Shown here piece by piece: positions 1-8,269 of a stretch of DNA of 50,212 nt (positions are counted from its first letter, which is position 1; each line of letters starts with the position of its first letter). The stretch spans positions 1 through 50,212 of the forward strand of contig DATEDP010000038.1 of assembly GCA_035281585.1 (NCBI GenBank), read 5' to 3'. A program made the position numbers and the translations under genes. Under the pieces are notes generated by a model that saw only the letters and a list, made by a program, of their open reading frames with translations, ran no database searches and was not told the origin of the DNA. This DNA is from a bacterium. Its GTDB lineage: Bacteria > UBA10199 > DSSB01.

Positions 1-354
1 GCCGAGGTTCTTGAGCGACGTTTCGGTTTTCCCGATCAGGTAATCGGCCGGAAAGGCCTCCTCGGCCCGAATCCCCGGCGTCGGCGGCCATACCATGTTT
101 TTGGGCGGACATTTGGTGGCCACGTAGGGGCGATGGCCGGTCTCGCGCAGGACTCGTCCGATCAAGCGCTCGGCGTGGCCCTTGCCGTAGATCCAGGCAG
201 TGTCGATGAGATTGATCCCCCGCTCCAGGCCCAAGCTCAGGGCCCGAATCGATTGAGCGTCGTCGCGCGCGCCCCACATGTAGCCCATGGCCCAAGTGCC
301 GTGGCCGATTTCCGAGACTTTAAGGTCGGTGTTGCCGAAACTGCGGTAACGCAT
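1..354 (-). CDS. Aldo/keto reductase, N-terminal part (runs off window)
   Basis: Reverse-strand reading from an ATG at 354-352 is open to the window edge (118 codons). It begins MRYRSFGNTDLKVSEIGHG and continues with GINLIDTAWIYGKGHAE. This is the first part of the (beta/alpha)8 barrel of NAD(P)H-dependent aldo/keto reductases, with the Asp-Thr-Ala...Tyr-Gly pattern that places the catalytic Asp and Tyr; a Lys of the tetrad would fit the later ATKCPP segment. The family reduces aldehydes and ketones in the cytoplasm. The substrate cannot be told from this fragment. The lipoprotein gene to its right is on the same strand, 56 bp away, with a REP-like repeat in the gap. Confidence 0.9.
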   Translation of the reverse strand, partial: MRYRSFGNTDLKVSEIGHGTWAMGYMWGARDDAQSIRALSLGLERGINLIDTAWIYGKGHAERLIGRVLRETGHRPYVATKCPPKNMVWPPTPGIRAEEAFPADYLIGKTETSLKNLG

Positions 355-362
355 CGCCGAGG

Positions 363-388
363 AGATCCCTCACTTCGTTCGGGATGAC
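363..388. repeat. REP-like repeat, single arm
   Basis: A 26-bp stretch starting AGATCCCTCACTTCG and ending GGGATGAC. It matches the arm at 9728-9753 at 22 of 26 positions. It fills most of the gap between the aldo/keto reductase and the lipoprotein gene. It looks like a degenerate half of the dispersed palindromic element whose two arms are seen at 9663-9753. Confidence 0.6.
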
Positions 389-410
389 AAGCGTGTTGGC
401 CAAGATAGGA

Positions 411-938
411 TTAAATCGTGGCACCAGGCTGAGGCGTCGGCGCCAAGGGAGCCGGAACCGGCGTCGCCGGCGGAGGAACCGTCACGTCGGTGGGCGGGCT
501 TTTTTCGCCGCCGACGTTTTGGACGAAGCGCAGGGTGTCGCCCTGGGTGCCGGTGAGCCGCATCCGGAAGGACCCGTCGGAAGCGGCGACCACGGCGCGC
601 TCGGTTTGATCGATCGGCGAATTGGGGCTGGTTTGGGCAACGGCCACGCCGAAGAGCCAGGCCTGCCACCGGCTGGCCTGGATGACCTGGCCGCCCTGGT
701 CGAGGTTGGCGGCGCTGACCACGGCGTCGGGCAGCACCGAGCCGGGCTCGCCGACCACGGCGACCACTCCGGTGGGATCGGGACCTTGGATTTGCATGAG
801 CTGGGAAACCGGAGCCGGGATGCCGACCGGCGGCGAAACGCCGCCGCAGCCGGCAAGGCTCAAAGCCAGGAGCATGGCGGCGAAGCCAAGGGCATGGCGG
901 ATCGCCCGCCGGAACATGCCTTTTCTCAATCTCGCCAT
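411..938 (-). CDS. Predicted lipoprotein with Ig/CarboxypepD-like body
   Basis: A 175-aa protein. I chose the ATG at 938 because GGAGGAGAGG lies just upstream on the minus strand (941-952); the longer ORF start lacks this. Residues 8-30 are a basic and hydrophobic signal ending in the lipobox LAGC, so Cys31 would be lipidated and the protein anchored to a membrane. The body (GPDPTGVVAVVGEPGSVLPD, later SDGSFRMRL) reads like a beta-sandwich 'additional domain' as in carboxypeptidase-regulatory or Ig-like repeats. The C-terminus is rich in Pro, Ala and Thr (about 25 residues), probably an unstructured tail. I do not recognise a specific family. It stands alone, upstream of and co-directional with the aldo/keto reductase. 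Confidence 0.7.
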   Translation of the reverse strand: MARLRKGMFRRAIRHALGFAAMLLALSLAGCGGVSPPVGIPAPVSQLMQIQGPDPTGVVAVVGEPGSVLPDAVVSAANLDQGGQVIQASRWQAWLFGVAVAQTSPNSPIDQTERAVVAASDGSFRMRLTGTQGDTLRFVQNVGGEKSPPTDVTVPPPATPVPAPLAPTPQPGATI

Positions 939-1472
939 CGGTACCTCTCCTCCAAGCGATACACTATGAATCGAGCCGCCCCGCCTCGACAAGCGGATTT
1001 CCGTCTCAGGGAACAACGCGGAAAACGGAAAAAAAGGTCGCGCTCTCGATAACGATCGAGGGGCACTCCATACACCTCGACAGAAACCTTTGTGAACGCG
1101 ACCTTAAATCTTTTTTTCAAAAAGCCCGTCGGCCTTTCATCCTTTCAGGCCGGCGAGCTTTGCAGATCGGGGATCCTTATCTTTCGCCAACCTTCGTCCC
1201 TCTGCTAAAGTATATAAGCAAGTCAAATGCCAAATTGGCGGAATAATTTTTGATACCTGGTTCATTTCTAAAAACATTACCTATATGATTAATATTATTT
1301 GATTTATTTTCTATCATTGGGTTCGCCTGATGCTCCGTCCCTTGGCATTGCTAATCTGATTCTTCATTATATATTTAAAAACAATAATAAATTATTATTG
1401 ATTGCAAACTAATTATTCATTTTTAAGATTTTCCCTCTTTCCGCGCCGGCCGGCCTTCGATAAAGTGGGCCC
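939..1472. other. Long intergenic region with AT-rich half
   Basis: A 534-bp gap between divergent genes. About 1195-1440 is strongly AT-rich in a GC-rich neighbourhood and has no credible ORF. It should hold promoters for the lipoprotein (leftward) and the kinase gene (rightward). I see no -24/-12 element. A minus-strand terminator-like hairpin sits at 1119-1158 with no gene to its right on that strand, so a small leftward RNA is possible. Confidence 0.5.
1119..1158 (-). terminator. Rho-independent terminator-like hairpin
   Basis: Arms at 1147-1158 and 1124-1135 pair at 11 of 12 positions when read on the minus strand (including one G-T pair) around an 11-nt loop. A TTTTT run follows on that strand (1123-1119). 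It cannot serve the 411-938 gene, which starts further left. It would stop a transcript initiated in the AT-rich stretch 1160-1440. Confidence 0.55.
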
Positions 1473-4400
1473 ATGAGCGAAACCCCGGCCCTCATCGATC
1501 ACCGCTACGAAGTTCTTTCCCGGGTCGGAAGCGGCATGGCCGGGGAAGTGTTTCAGGTTCGGGGGCCCGAAGGCCTGGCCGCCCTCAAGCTGCTCCGCGA
1601 AAAAGTCGAGGGCTTGAGCGATGAGGAGAGGCTGGCGACTTTCAAATTCGAGTTCAGCCTGCTCAAGGGCCTGGAGCACGCCAACGTCGTCCGCATTTTC
1701 GATTTCGGCCACGACGAAAATTTGCGCCGGCCCTATTTCACCCAGGAATGGCTCGAGGGCCGGACCCTGGCCTCCGATGGCGCCGCCTGGTCCTATCCGC
1801 AAGTCCGCGACATTTTCATTCAAGCCTTGCAGGGCCTGGCCTATCTTCACTCGCACGACGTCCTGCACGGCGATCTCAAGCCCGAAAATCTCTTCCTGCT
1901 CTCGAGGCCCGGCGAAGCGCCGCGCCTCAAGCTCATCGACTTCGGCATCTCCCGGCCCGATTTGGCCAAGTCCGGCGGAACACCGCCTTACTTGGCGCCC
2001 GAGAAAATTCTTCGCGAGACGGTCGACGCCCGGAGCGACCTCTATTCCCTGGCCGTGACCTGCTACAGCTTGCTGGCGGGAAAGAACCCTTTCCTGCGCC
2101 AAAACATCTTCGCCACTTTCCGGGCCCAGCTCCACTATCTGCCGCCGCCGATCGCCACCTTGCGGCCCGAGGTCGAGCCGGCCTTCTCGGCCCTGCTCGA
2201 CCTGATGCTGGCCAAGAACCCGCGCCAGCGCCCGGCTTCGGCCGAGGACGCGTTGAAATACCTCGAGACCAACGGCGCGGTGGCCTTGGCCCCGGCTCGG
2301 CCCCGCTCCCTGCCCAAGAGCTTCGTCGGGCGAAGCGAGCTTTTGGCCGAGGCCAAAAGCTTTCTCGCCGGCTTGAAGCGCGGCGCCAAGGAGAGGGCCC
2401 TGCTGCTGGTCGGCGAAAAAGGCCTGGGAGCCGAAGCCCTGCTCACCGAGCTGAAATACGAGGCCGAGCTCCAGGATTTGGAAGTTCAAACCGGCGCCGA
2501 GGAAAAGGGCGAAGGGCTGGCCATTCTCTCGGCCGAGGAATTCCGGAATCTGCCGGCCAAGCCGCGCTTCGCTTCGCTGGCCACGGCGCTCGAACCCGAG
2601 GCCGCCGCCGCCGCGGCCGCCCAGCTCGCCGCTTGGCAACCCCGGCTCTTGCAGCTGCGGCCGCTGAACCTCGCCGAAACCGAACAATACCTCCGCGAAA
2701 CCACTCGCAACGCCGAGCTGCCCCGAGCTTTCGTCGAGGGCTTGCAAAAATTCAGCGGCGGCTATCCCGACACCATGCGGGCCGCGCTGGAGTCCTTGCT
2801 CCAAGATCCGCTGATCGTCGACGCCTCCGGCAAGTGGCACCTCGCGGCCTACCGCGAGTCGGTGCCCGATTTCTTCGGCCTGGCCTCGACCGAAACCGAT
2901 TGGAACCGTCTTCTTGATCAAGAAAAATCGCCGGAGCGGCGCTGGCAGCTGGAGCTTCTCCAAGCCGAGGCCTTGGCCAAGGAAAACCGCCTCGATCCGG
3001 CCCGGGAGATCCTCGGCCGCTTGGAGTCCGACTTGCCGAGCCTCTTCTCGCGGGCCGAGCGCTTGGAGCAAAAACCGCGGGTTTGGGAATTGCGCGGTTG
3101 GATCTTCGCCAAGCAGGGCCGCTACGCCGAAGCCCGGGAGGATTTCGCCGCCGCCCTCTCCTTGCTCAAGGAAACCGCCGAGCCGTCGCGGAGCTTGAGC
3201 CTGCGCCTGCGGAACTTCCTCGCCTTCCTCGATCTGCAAGAAGGCCGGACCGAAGCCGCGATCCGCGAATTCGAAAGGACCCGCGAAGAAGCCCGGGCCC
3301 TGCCGCCGGCCGAAGCCCGGCTGGTGACGAACAACGAGCTGGCCAACGCTTACCTCGCGGCCGGGCGCTTGAACGAAGGCATCGCCCAGCTCAAGACCGA
3401 TTTGGATTTCTTCGCCAACCACCCCGACGCCTTCTTCAAGATGAAAGTCGCCTACAACTTGGGCGAGGCCCTGGCCAAGGCCAAGGATTATCCCGGCGCC
3501 ACCGAGGCCTACCGCCGGGTTGCCGAAACCGCACGGCTCGAGCGGCATTGGGATTACTTGATCCGGGCCTACAACGGCCTCGGCAATGTCGCCTCGCTGG
3601 TCGACAAGCGGCCCGAATCGCTGGACTACTACCAGCGCAGCTTGGCCCTGGCCGAGTACCGCCGCGACTTCCTCTGCGCCGCCACCGTCGCCCAGAACCG
3701 CGGGGTGATCTTGAGCGAGCTCGGCCGGCTCGAAGAGGCCGACCGCGACATCGAGCTCTCCAAGCGCTTGGTCGCCAAGGTTCATCCGTCCTCCCATACC
3801 CGCTACCTGATGGCCCGGGCGACCTTGGAGCTGGGCGAGATCTGCCGCAAGCGCAAGGACTTCGCGACCGCCCGGGCCTATTTCGCCGAGGCCCGCAACC
3901 GCTCGGAGGAGGACATCCACCTCAAATCCTTCCGCTTCTATCCGCTGGCCTCGATGGCGGCCTTGGCCCTGGACGAAGGCGACTTGGAAGGCTTCCGCCG
4001 CTTGGCGCCCGACCTCATTCATCTCTCCGAGGGCGAGGCCGAGAAGAAGGCTTTGCAAGAATTGCTCGGACGGGCGCCGGTCGATCCGCGGGCCGGACGG
4101 GAGGAAAAGCCGGTCTCTCGGGTGAAGTTCGACGCCGAGGCTTCGGATTCGGCCCTCTCCAACATCCTCAAGATCAACCGGGCCTTGCTCACCGAACGCG
4201 ACCCCCGGCTCTTGTTCCGCAAAATTTTGGAGCACGCCGCCGAGCTCTGCGGAGCCGAGACCGCGCTGCTCTTGCTCGAGGACGAGCGCGAGGGCTTGAC
4301 CGTCCGCGAAGCTTTCAACACCGAGCTCGATCCCGGCCAGATCGAGATCAGCCAGCAGATCGCCCGCCAAGTCTTGGAGAGCGGGAACCCGGTGGTGACG

Positions 4401-5918
4401 CCCGACGCTCAGCACGACCGCGGCTTCAGCCAATTCCAGTCGGTGGTGGCCTTGCATCTCCGCTCGATTGCCTGCGTCCCGATCCGGGCCGGCCTCCGCT
4501 CGGTCGGCGTCCTCTACCTCACCCACCGCTTCCAGACCGACCTCTTCAATCCCCGGATCCTGCGCTTGCTCGAGGCCTTCGGCGACCAAGCCGGCCTGGC
4601 CCTGCAGAACGTCCAGAACTTGAAGCGGCTGGAGCAGATGAACGCCAAGCTGCAGGGCCAGCTCGAAGCCGCCGAGGAGGAGATCGACCGGCTCAAGGTC
4701 GACCTGCGCGGCCAGCTCAAGAATCCCTATCCGCGGATCCTCGGCAAGAGCCGGGCCATCGTCGAGATCCTCGGCTTGCTCGACCGGGTCAGCGACACCA
4801 ACTTGGCCATCTTGATCTTGGGCGAGACCGGCAGCGGCAAGGAGCTGGTGGCCCGCTCGATCCACGAGCATTCGCGGCGCCGCCAGGCTCCCTTCGTCGC
4901 GGTCAACTGCGGCGCCATCCCCGAGAACCTGATGGAGAGCGAGCTCTTCGGCTACAAGGCCGGCGCCTTCACCGGCGCGATCCGCGACAAGAAAGGCCTG
5001 CTCGAGGAAGCCCAGGGCGGAACTCTCTTCCTCGACGAGATCGCCGAGCTGCCGCTCAACACTCAGGCCAAGCTGCTCCGGGCTTTGCAAGAAAAGGAGA
5101 TCGTGCGGCTCGGCGACACCCGGCCGCTGGCGGTCGACATCCGCGTCATCTCCGCGACCCACCGCCGGCTCGAGGAGTGGATCGCCGATGGAAAATTCCG
5201 CGAGGACCTCTACTATCGGGTCGCCCAGATGGTCTTGCAACTGCCGGCGCTGCGCGAGCGCCGCGAGGACATGCTGCTGCTGGCCAATCACTTCTTGGAG
5301 CAGAGCGTCCAGGAGCATCGCTTGGCCAAAGCGCCCCGGCTCGCCCGCGAGGTCTTGACCTTGATGAACGCCTACGACTGGCCGGGCAATATCCGGGAGC
5401 TGGAAAATTTCATCCGGACCTCGGCCGCCTTTTCCGAGCGCGGGCTCATCCGGCTCGAAGCCATCCCGGCCTTCCTGCGCCAGCGCTTGAGCGCGCCGCC
5501 CGAAGCGCCGGCGATTCCCGACCGGCCGCCGCTGGCCGCGGTCAAGTCGGCCACAGCGCCGGCCGCGGCCGAGTTCGACCACTGGACCTGGGAACGCTAT
5601 GAGGAGGCGCTTTACGGAACGGTCCTCGCCCGCTGCGCGATGAACTGCGAAAAAGCGGCCCGCGAGCTGGGCGTCGGCGTGGCCACGGTCTACGTCAAGG
5701 TCCGGAAGTACGAGCTCAAGGCCAAGGCCGAGGCCTGGCGAAGCTTCCCTTCGTTTCCCGAAGGCACCACCGTCGAGGGGCTCCGCCGCAAGGTCATCCT
5801 CGAAACCCACCGGAAACTTCATTCCAGCGCCTATGCCGTCGCCAAGCAGCTCGGGATCAACGTCGGCACGGTTTACCGCCAGCTGCGCGAGGCTCCGGAG
5901 GCCTCTCTTTCAAATTGA
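1473..5918 (+). CDS. Ser/Thr kinase-TPR-GAF-sigma54 activator fusion (regulator 1)
   Basis: A 1481-aa one-piece signalling protein. Order of parts: Hanks-type kinase (about 11-270; G-loop GSGMAGEVF, Lys39, HGDLKPEN at 132-139, DFG at 156-158, APE at 175-177); a degenerate AAA_16-like ATPase (about 285-480; FVGRSELL present, but the P-loop reads GEKGLGAE and lacks Lys); TPR helices (about 480-880); GAF domain (about 893-1052); sigma-54-type AAA+ (about 1085-1330; Walker A GETGSGKE at 1117-1124, intact GAFTGA at 1164-1169, Walker B LFLDE); then two Fis-like helix-turn-helix units (about 1370-1418 and 1436-1475) rather than the usual one. It probably senses a small molecule or phosphorylation and activates RpoN promoters. 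Candidate targets in this window are the -24/-12 sites at 13143, 30895 and 36697. There is no strong Shine-Dalgarno before the ATG. Confidence 0.92.
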   Translation: MSETPALIDHRYEVLSRVGSGMAGEVFQVRGPEGLAALKLLREKVEGLSDEERLATFKFEFSLLKGLEHANVVRIFDFGHDENLRRPYFTQEWLEGRTLASDGAAWSYPQVRDIFIQALQGLAYLHSHDVLHGDLKPENLFLLSRPGEAPRLKLIDFGISRPDLAKSGGTPPYLAPEKILRETVDARSDLYSLAVTCYSLLAGKNPFLRQNIFATFRAQLHYLPPPIATLRPEVEPAFSALLDLMLAKNPRQRPASAEDALKYLETNGAVALAPARPRSLPKSFVGRSELLAEAKSFLAGLKRGAKERALLLVGEKGLGAEALLTELKYEAELQDLEVQTGAEEKGEGLAILSAEEFRNLPAKPRFASLATALEPEAAAAAAAQLAAWQPRLLQLRPLNLAETEQYLRETTRNAELPRAFVEGLQKFSGGYPDTMRAALESLLQDPLIVDASGKWHLAAYRESVPDFFGLASTETDWNRLLDQEKSPERRWQLELLQAEALAKENRLDPAREILGRLESDLPSLFSRAERLEQKPRVWELRGWIFAKQGRYAEAREDFAAALSLLKETAEPSRSLSLRLRNFLAFLDLQEGRTEAAIREFERTREEARALPPAEARLVTNNELANAYLAAGRLNEGIAQLKTDLDFFANHPDAFFKMKVAYNLGEALAKAKDYPGATEAYRRVAETARLERHWDYLIRAYNGLGNVASLVDKRPESLDYYQRSLALAEYRRDFLCAATVAQNRGVILSELGRLEEADRDIELSKRLVAKVHPSSHTRYLMARATLELGEICRKRKDFATARAYFAEARNRSEEDIHLKSFRFYPLASMAALALDEGDLEGFRRLAPDLIHLSEGEAEKKALQELLGRAPVDPRAGREEKPVSRVKFDAEASDSALSNILKINRALLTERDPRLLFRKILEHAAELCGAETALLLLEDEREGLTVREAFNTELDPGQIEISQQIARQVLESGNPVVTPDAQHDRGFSQFQSVVALHLRSIACVPIRAGLRSVGVLYLTHRFQTDLFNPRILRLLEAFGDQAGLALQNVQNLKRLEQMNAKLQGQLEAAEEEIDRLKVDLRGQLKNPYPRILGKSRAIVEILGLLDRVSDTNLAILILGETGSGKELVARSIHEHSRRRQAPFVAVNCGAIPENLMESELFGYKAGAFTGAIRDKKGLLEEAQGGTLFLDEIAELPLNTQAKLLRALQEKEIVRLGDTRPLAVDIRVISATHRRLEEWIADGKFREDLYYRVAQMVLQLPALRERREDMLLLANHFLEQSVQEHRLAKAPRLAREVLTLMNAYDWPGNIRELENFIRTSAAFSERGLIRLEAIPAFLRQRLSAPPEAPAIPDRPPLAAVKSATAPAAAEFDHWTWERYEEALYGTVLARCAMNCEKAARELGVGVATVYVKVRKYELKAKAEAWRSFPSFPEGTTVEGLRRKVILETHRKLHSSAYAVAKQLGINVGTVYRQLREAPEASLSN

Positions 5919-5929
5919 GAATATTCTCA
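5916..5929. promoter_or_regulatory. 14-bp perfect palindrome after regulator 1
   Basis: TGAGAATATTCTCA is a perfect 14-bp palindrome overlapping the stop codon of the kinase gene, about 130 bp before the lipoprotein start. Two direct GCTTAATTT repeats follow at 5966-5974 and 5981-5989. It may be an operator for the lipoprotein gene. This is inference from symmetry only. Confidence 0.35.
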
Positions 5930-6057
5930 TCTTGATAAGGACTTAGCAGCCAAACGGGCCTAAGTGCTTAATTTTGCTTGGCTTAATTTGTTAGCCATGG
6001 TCTAAATTTTGCAATAAACAAAGATCGGGCTCGCTGATGTTTTTTGGAGGCCCTTTC

Positions 6058-7350
6058 ATGTCTTTTTTCTTCCGTCTCTGGACCATCCTTCTCACCCTCT
6101 CCATGAGCCTAAGCTTCAGCGCCTGCAGTAAAAAAGACGGCGGTGAAGTGTCGGTCCCCGGGGCCGAAAGCTCGGCCGATTCCAATCTCGGCGTCGAGGG
6201 CCTCGGCACCGTGAAGATCAGCGGCGAGCCGGGCAAGGATCTCTGCAGCGCCGAGGGCGACGCCTATGAGCGCTTCGCGGTCCTCACCCATCAACCGCGG
6301 GACTATGTCTTTCAAGTCGCCCAAGTTTCGGGCTTCCATGCCGTCTATCAGGCCAAGCCGGCCAGCTATACGGTGGCCGACCTCAGCGCGATTCATAACT
6401 ACTTCGTTCAAGCCGACAAGCTGGTCTACGGCACCTTGAACGCCGACATCGAAAACGCGGTGATTCGCTTCGGCGGCAACGTCGGGCGCTACGGCTCCGA
6501 TCCGACCGACGAAAAATGGGAAAACCTCGATCGAGCCTACGTCGCCTTGGTCCGGCTGCTCCAGCTTCGGCAGACGCTTTACGCGGCCTATGCCGCGGTC
6601 TTCGGCCTCTCGGGATCGATCGCTTGGGTGCCGGCTTACGACGGCGAGATCGCCAACGTCACCGCGATCAAGGATTTCTTGGCCAAGCTCGACGACGCGA
6701 GCTTCTCGACCCAATACCACCTGAACCATTACCGCAAGGATCGGATCCGCGACGCCGTCGCCACCATCGCTCAGGGCATCGCGGTCCGGGTCGGCGACAA
6801 GGACTACGTCCTTCACACCGGTTTCTCGGTCGAGAAGAAGACCGCGGTCGTGACCTTGGTCGACATCGCCGACGAGGCGGCGCTGGAGTTCCGGCCGACC
6901 AAGGAAGAAGTGATGACCGCCTTGAAGGATCAGATCGCGGTCGTCGTCGCCCAAGCCAAGGACTTCGAAGCCCAGCTCGAGGTGGCGGTCGCCAACCAAA
7001 GCGCCGAAGCGGCGGTCCTGCGCGAGAAATACAAGGCGGTCCAAGCCGAGCTGAGCCTGCTCCAAGCCTTGGGCTACTTCGAAGCCAAGGCCGTCCTCGA
7101 CGCCAACTTGTCGACCAGCACCACCGTGAACCAGAATCAACAGTACGAGGCCATCACCGATCTCAGCGCCACTTATAGCCCGCCGTCGAATGGGAACAGC
7201 TACACGCCGGTGAACGGATTCAAGGCGACTTACACGCCGGGCAACAACTCGGCCACCGGTTACACCGCGACCTATAACGACGACGTCCGGCTGGTCTGGA
7301 CGCCGCAATATCAATCGGCCGAGACTCAGCCGGCGGCGCCGCAGCAGTAG
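6058..7350 (+). CDS. Predicted lipoprotein, 430 aa, unknown function
   Basis: The ATG at 6058 is preceded by GGAGG at 6045-6049, which is a better start than the in-frame ATG at 6037. The signal sequence is MSFFFRLWTILLTLS... with lipobox SFSAC, so Cys23 is the likely lipidation site. The mature part is largely helical: residues from about 60 to 345 are rich in Ala, Asp and Lys, with a likely coiled-coil stretch around 290-345 (AQAKDFEAQLEV...VLREKYKAVQAEL). The C-terminal 70 residues are Asn/Thr/Tyr-rich with repeated ATYSP, ATYTP and ATYND motifs. I do not recognise the family. It follows the kinase/AAA+ regulator by 139 bp, so it may be under that regulator's influence, but no sigma-54 site was found in the gap. 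Confidence 0.7.
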   Translation: MSFFFRLWTILLTLSMSLSFSACSKKDGGEVSVPGAESSADSNLGVEGLGTVKISGEPGKDLCSAEGDAYERFAVLTHQPRDYVFQVAQVSGFHAVYQAKPASYTVADLSAIHNYFVQADKLVYGTLNADIENAVIRFGGNVGRYGSDPTDEKWENLDRAYVALVRLLQLRQTLYAAYAAVFGLSGSIAWVPAYDGEIANVTAIKDFLAKLDDASFSTQYHLNHYRKDRIRDAVATIAQGIAVRVGDKDYVLHTGFSVEKKTAVVTLVDIADEAALEFRPTKEEVMTALKDQIAVVVAQAKDFEAQLEVAVANQSAEAAVLREKYKAVQAELSLLQALGYFEAKAVLDANLSTSTTVNQNQQYEAITDLSATYSPPSNGNSYTPVNGFKATYTPGNNSATGYTATYNDDVRLVWTPQYQSAETQPAAPQQ

Positions 7351-7397
7351 AGCAATTTTCCTTCTCCCGGCGGCGAGCCCGCGCTAGAGTCGGAGCG

Positions 7398-8225
7398 GTG
7401 AAGAAACTCGTTTCGCTCCATGAGATCCAAGCTTATCTCGAGCGCTTGGCGCCGCCGACGCTGGCCGAGGACTGGGATCCGGTCGGCTTGCAGGTGGGCA
7501 GCCGCTCCGAGGAAATCCACGGCCTACTGGTCGCCTTGGACGCCACCGAAGCCGCGCTCTGGGAGGCGGTCGAGCACGATTGCAACTTGCTGGTCACCCA
7601 CCATCCGCTTTTCTTCAAGGCGCTGAAGCGGCTCGACGACTCGACGCCGGCCTCCCGGGTCGCCCGTTTGGCGGCCCAGACCGGAGTTTCGATCCTTTCC
7701 TTTCATACCAATCTCGATGCCGCCGACCGCGGCCTCAACGAAGATTTGGCCCGCAAGCTGGGGCTGCGCGGCCTCCGGCCGCTGCTTGCCTCGCGCGATC
7801 GCCGGCATCCCAAAGCCGGCCTGGGGCGCCTCGGGTCGGTGACGCCGACCAAGCTCAAGAGCTGGCTGCCCAAGGCGGCCCAGGCTTTGGGTTTGGCCAA
7901 CCTGCGCTACGTCGGCGATCCCAACCATCCCTTGCGGCGGATCGCGGTGATGACCGGCAGCGGCGGCGGATTTTTCGCCGAGGCCAAGGCCGCCGGCGCC
8001 GATCTCCTGGTCACCGGCGACGTCAAGTACCACCATGCGCTGGACGCCTTGGCCGAGGGGATCGCGCTGGTCGACGTCGGCCATTTCGCCGGCGAGATCG
8101 GCATGGTCCCGCTTCTGGCCCGGGAGCTGCGGACCTGGGCCCGGCGCAAGAAGCACAAGCTGCCGGTTTTCGAAAGCCAAAGCGGCGCCGATCCTTTTCA
8201 ATTTTGGAATTCCCAAGCCCCGTAA
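7398..8225 (+). CDS. Nif3-like dinuclear metal-centre protein (GTP cyclohydrolase I type 2 homologue)
   Basis: A 275-aa protein with a GTG start and a GGAG a few bases upstream. Family landmarks are clear: EDWDPVGLQVG near residue 25-35, LLVTHHPLFF with the metal-binding His pair, SFHTNLDAADRG, the GSGGGFF loop, GDVKYHHALDA and DVGHFAGE near the C-terminus, each giving His, Asp or Glu ligands for a two-metal site. Nif3/YbgI proteins form toroidal hexamers in the cytoplasm, and the in vivo reaction is not settled. The length is normal for the short form without an inserted domain. It starts a co-directional run with the methyltransferase-like gene (44 bp gap) and RidA. Confidence 0.9.
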   Translation: MKKLVSLHEIQAYLERLAPPTLAEDWDPVGLQVGSRSEEIHGLLVALDATEAALWEAVEHDCNLLVTHHPLFFKALKRLDDSTPASRVARLAAQTGVSILSFHTNLDAADRGLNEDLARKLGLRGLRPLLASRDRRHPKAGLGRLGSVTPTKLKSWLPKAAQALGLANLRYVGDPNHPLRRIAVMTGSGGGFFAEAKAAGADLLVTGDVKYHHALDALAEGIALVDVGHFAGEIGMVPLLARELRTWARRKKHKLPVFESQSGADPFQFWNSQAP

Positions 8226-8269
8226 TCATTTGGCAAAGCCGGGCCCCTTTGCTTAAACTGAAAACCGCT

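Noticed and set aside
384-1052. A 222-aa plus-strand frame opposite the lipoprotein at 411-938
   Set aside because: Arg- and Gly-rich composition without motifs; the opposite strand has the ribosome site and lipobox.
1413-5822. A 1469-aa open frame on the minus strand opposite regulator 1
   Set aside because: It is an antisense shadow of a GC-rich gene: the plus strand encodes full kinase, GAF and AAA+ motifs, while the minus translation is biased to Gly, Leu, Gln and Glu with no domain.
6109-7314. A 401-aa minus-strand frame opposite the lipoprotein at 6058
   Set aside because: The plus frame has a ribosome site, signal sequence and lipobox; the minus frame has none and is Asp/Val/Gly-rich shadow sequence.
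8228-8256. TTGGC...TTTGC before the methyltransferase-like gene as a sigma-54 promoter
   Set aside because: The spacing between GG and GC is 17 bases, not 10.
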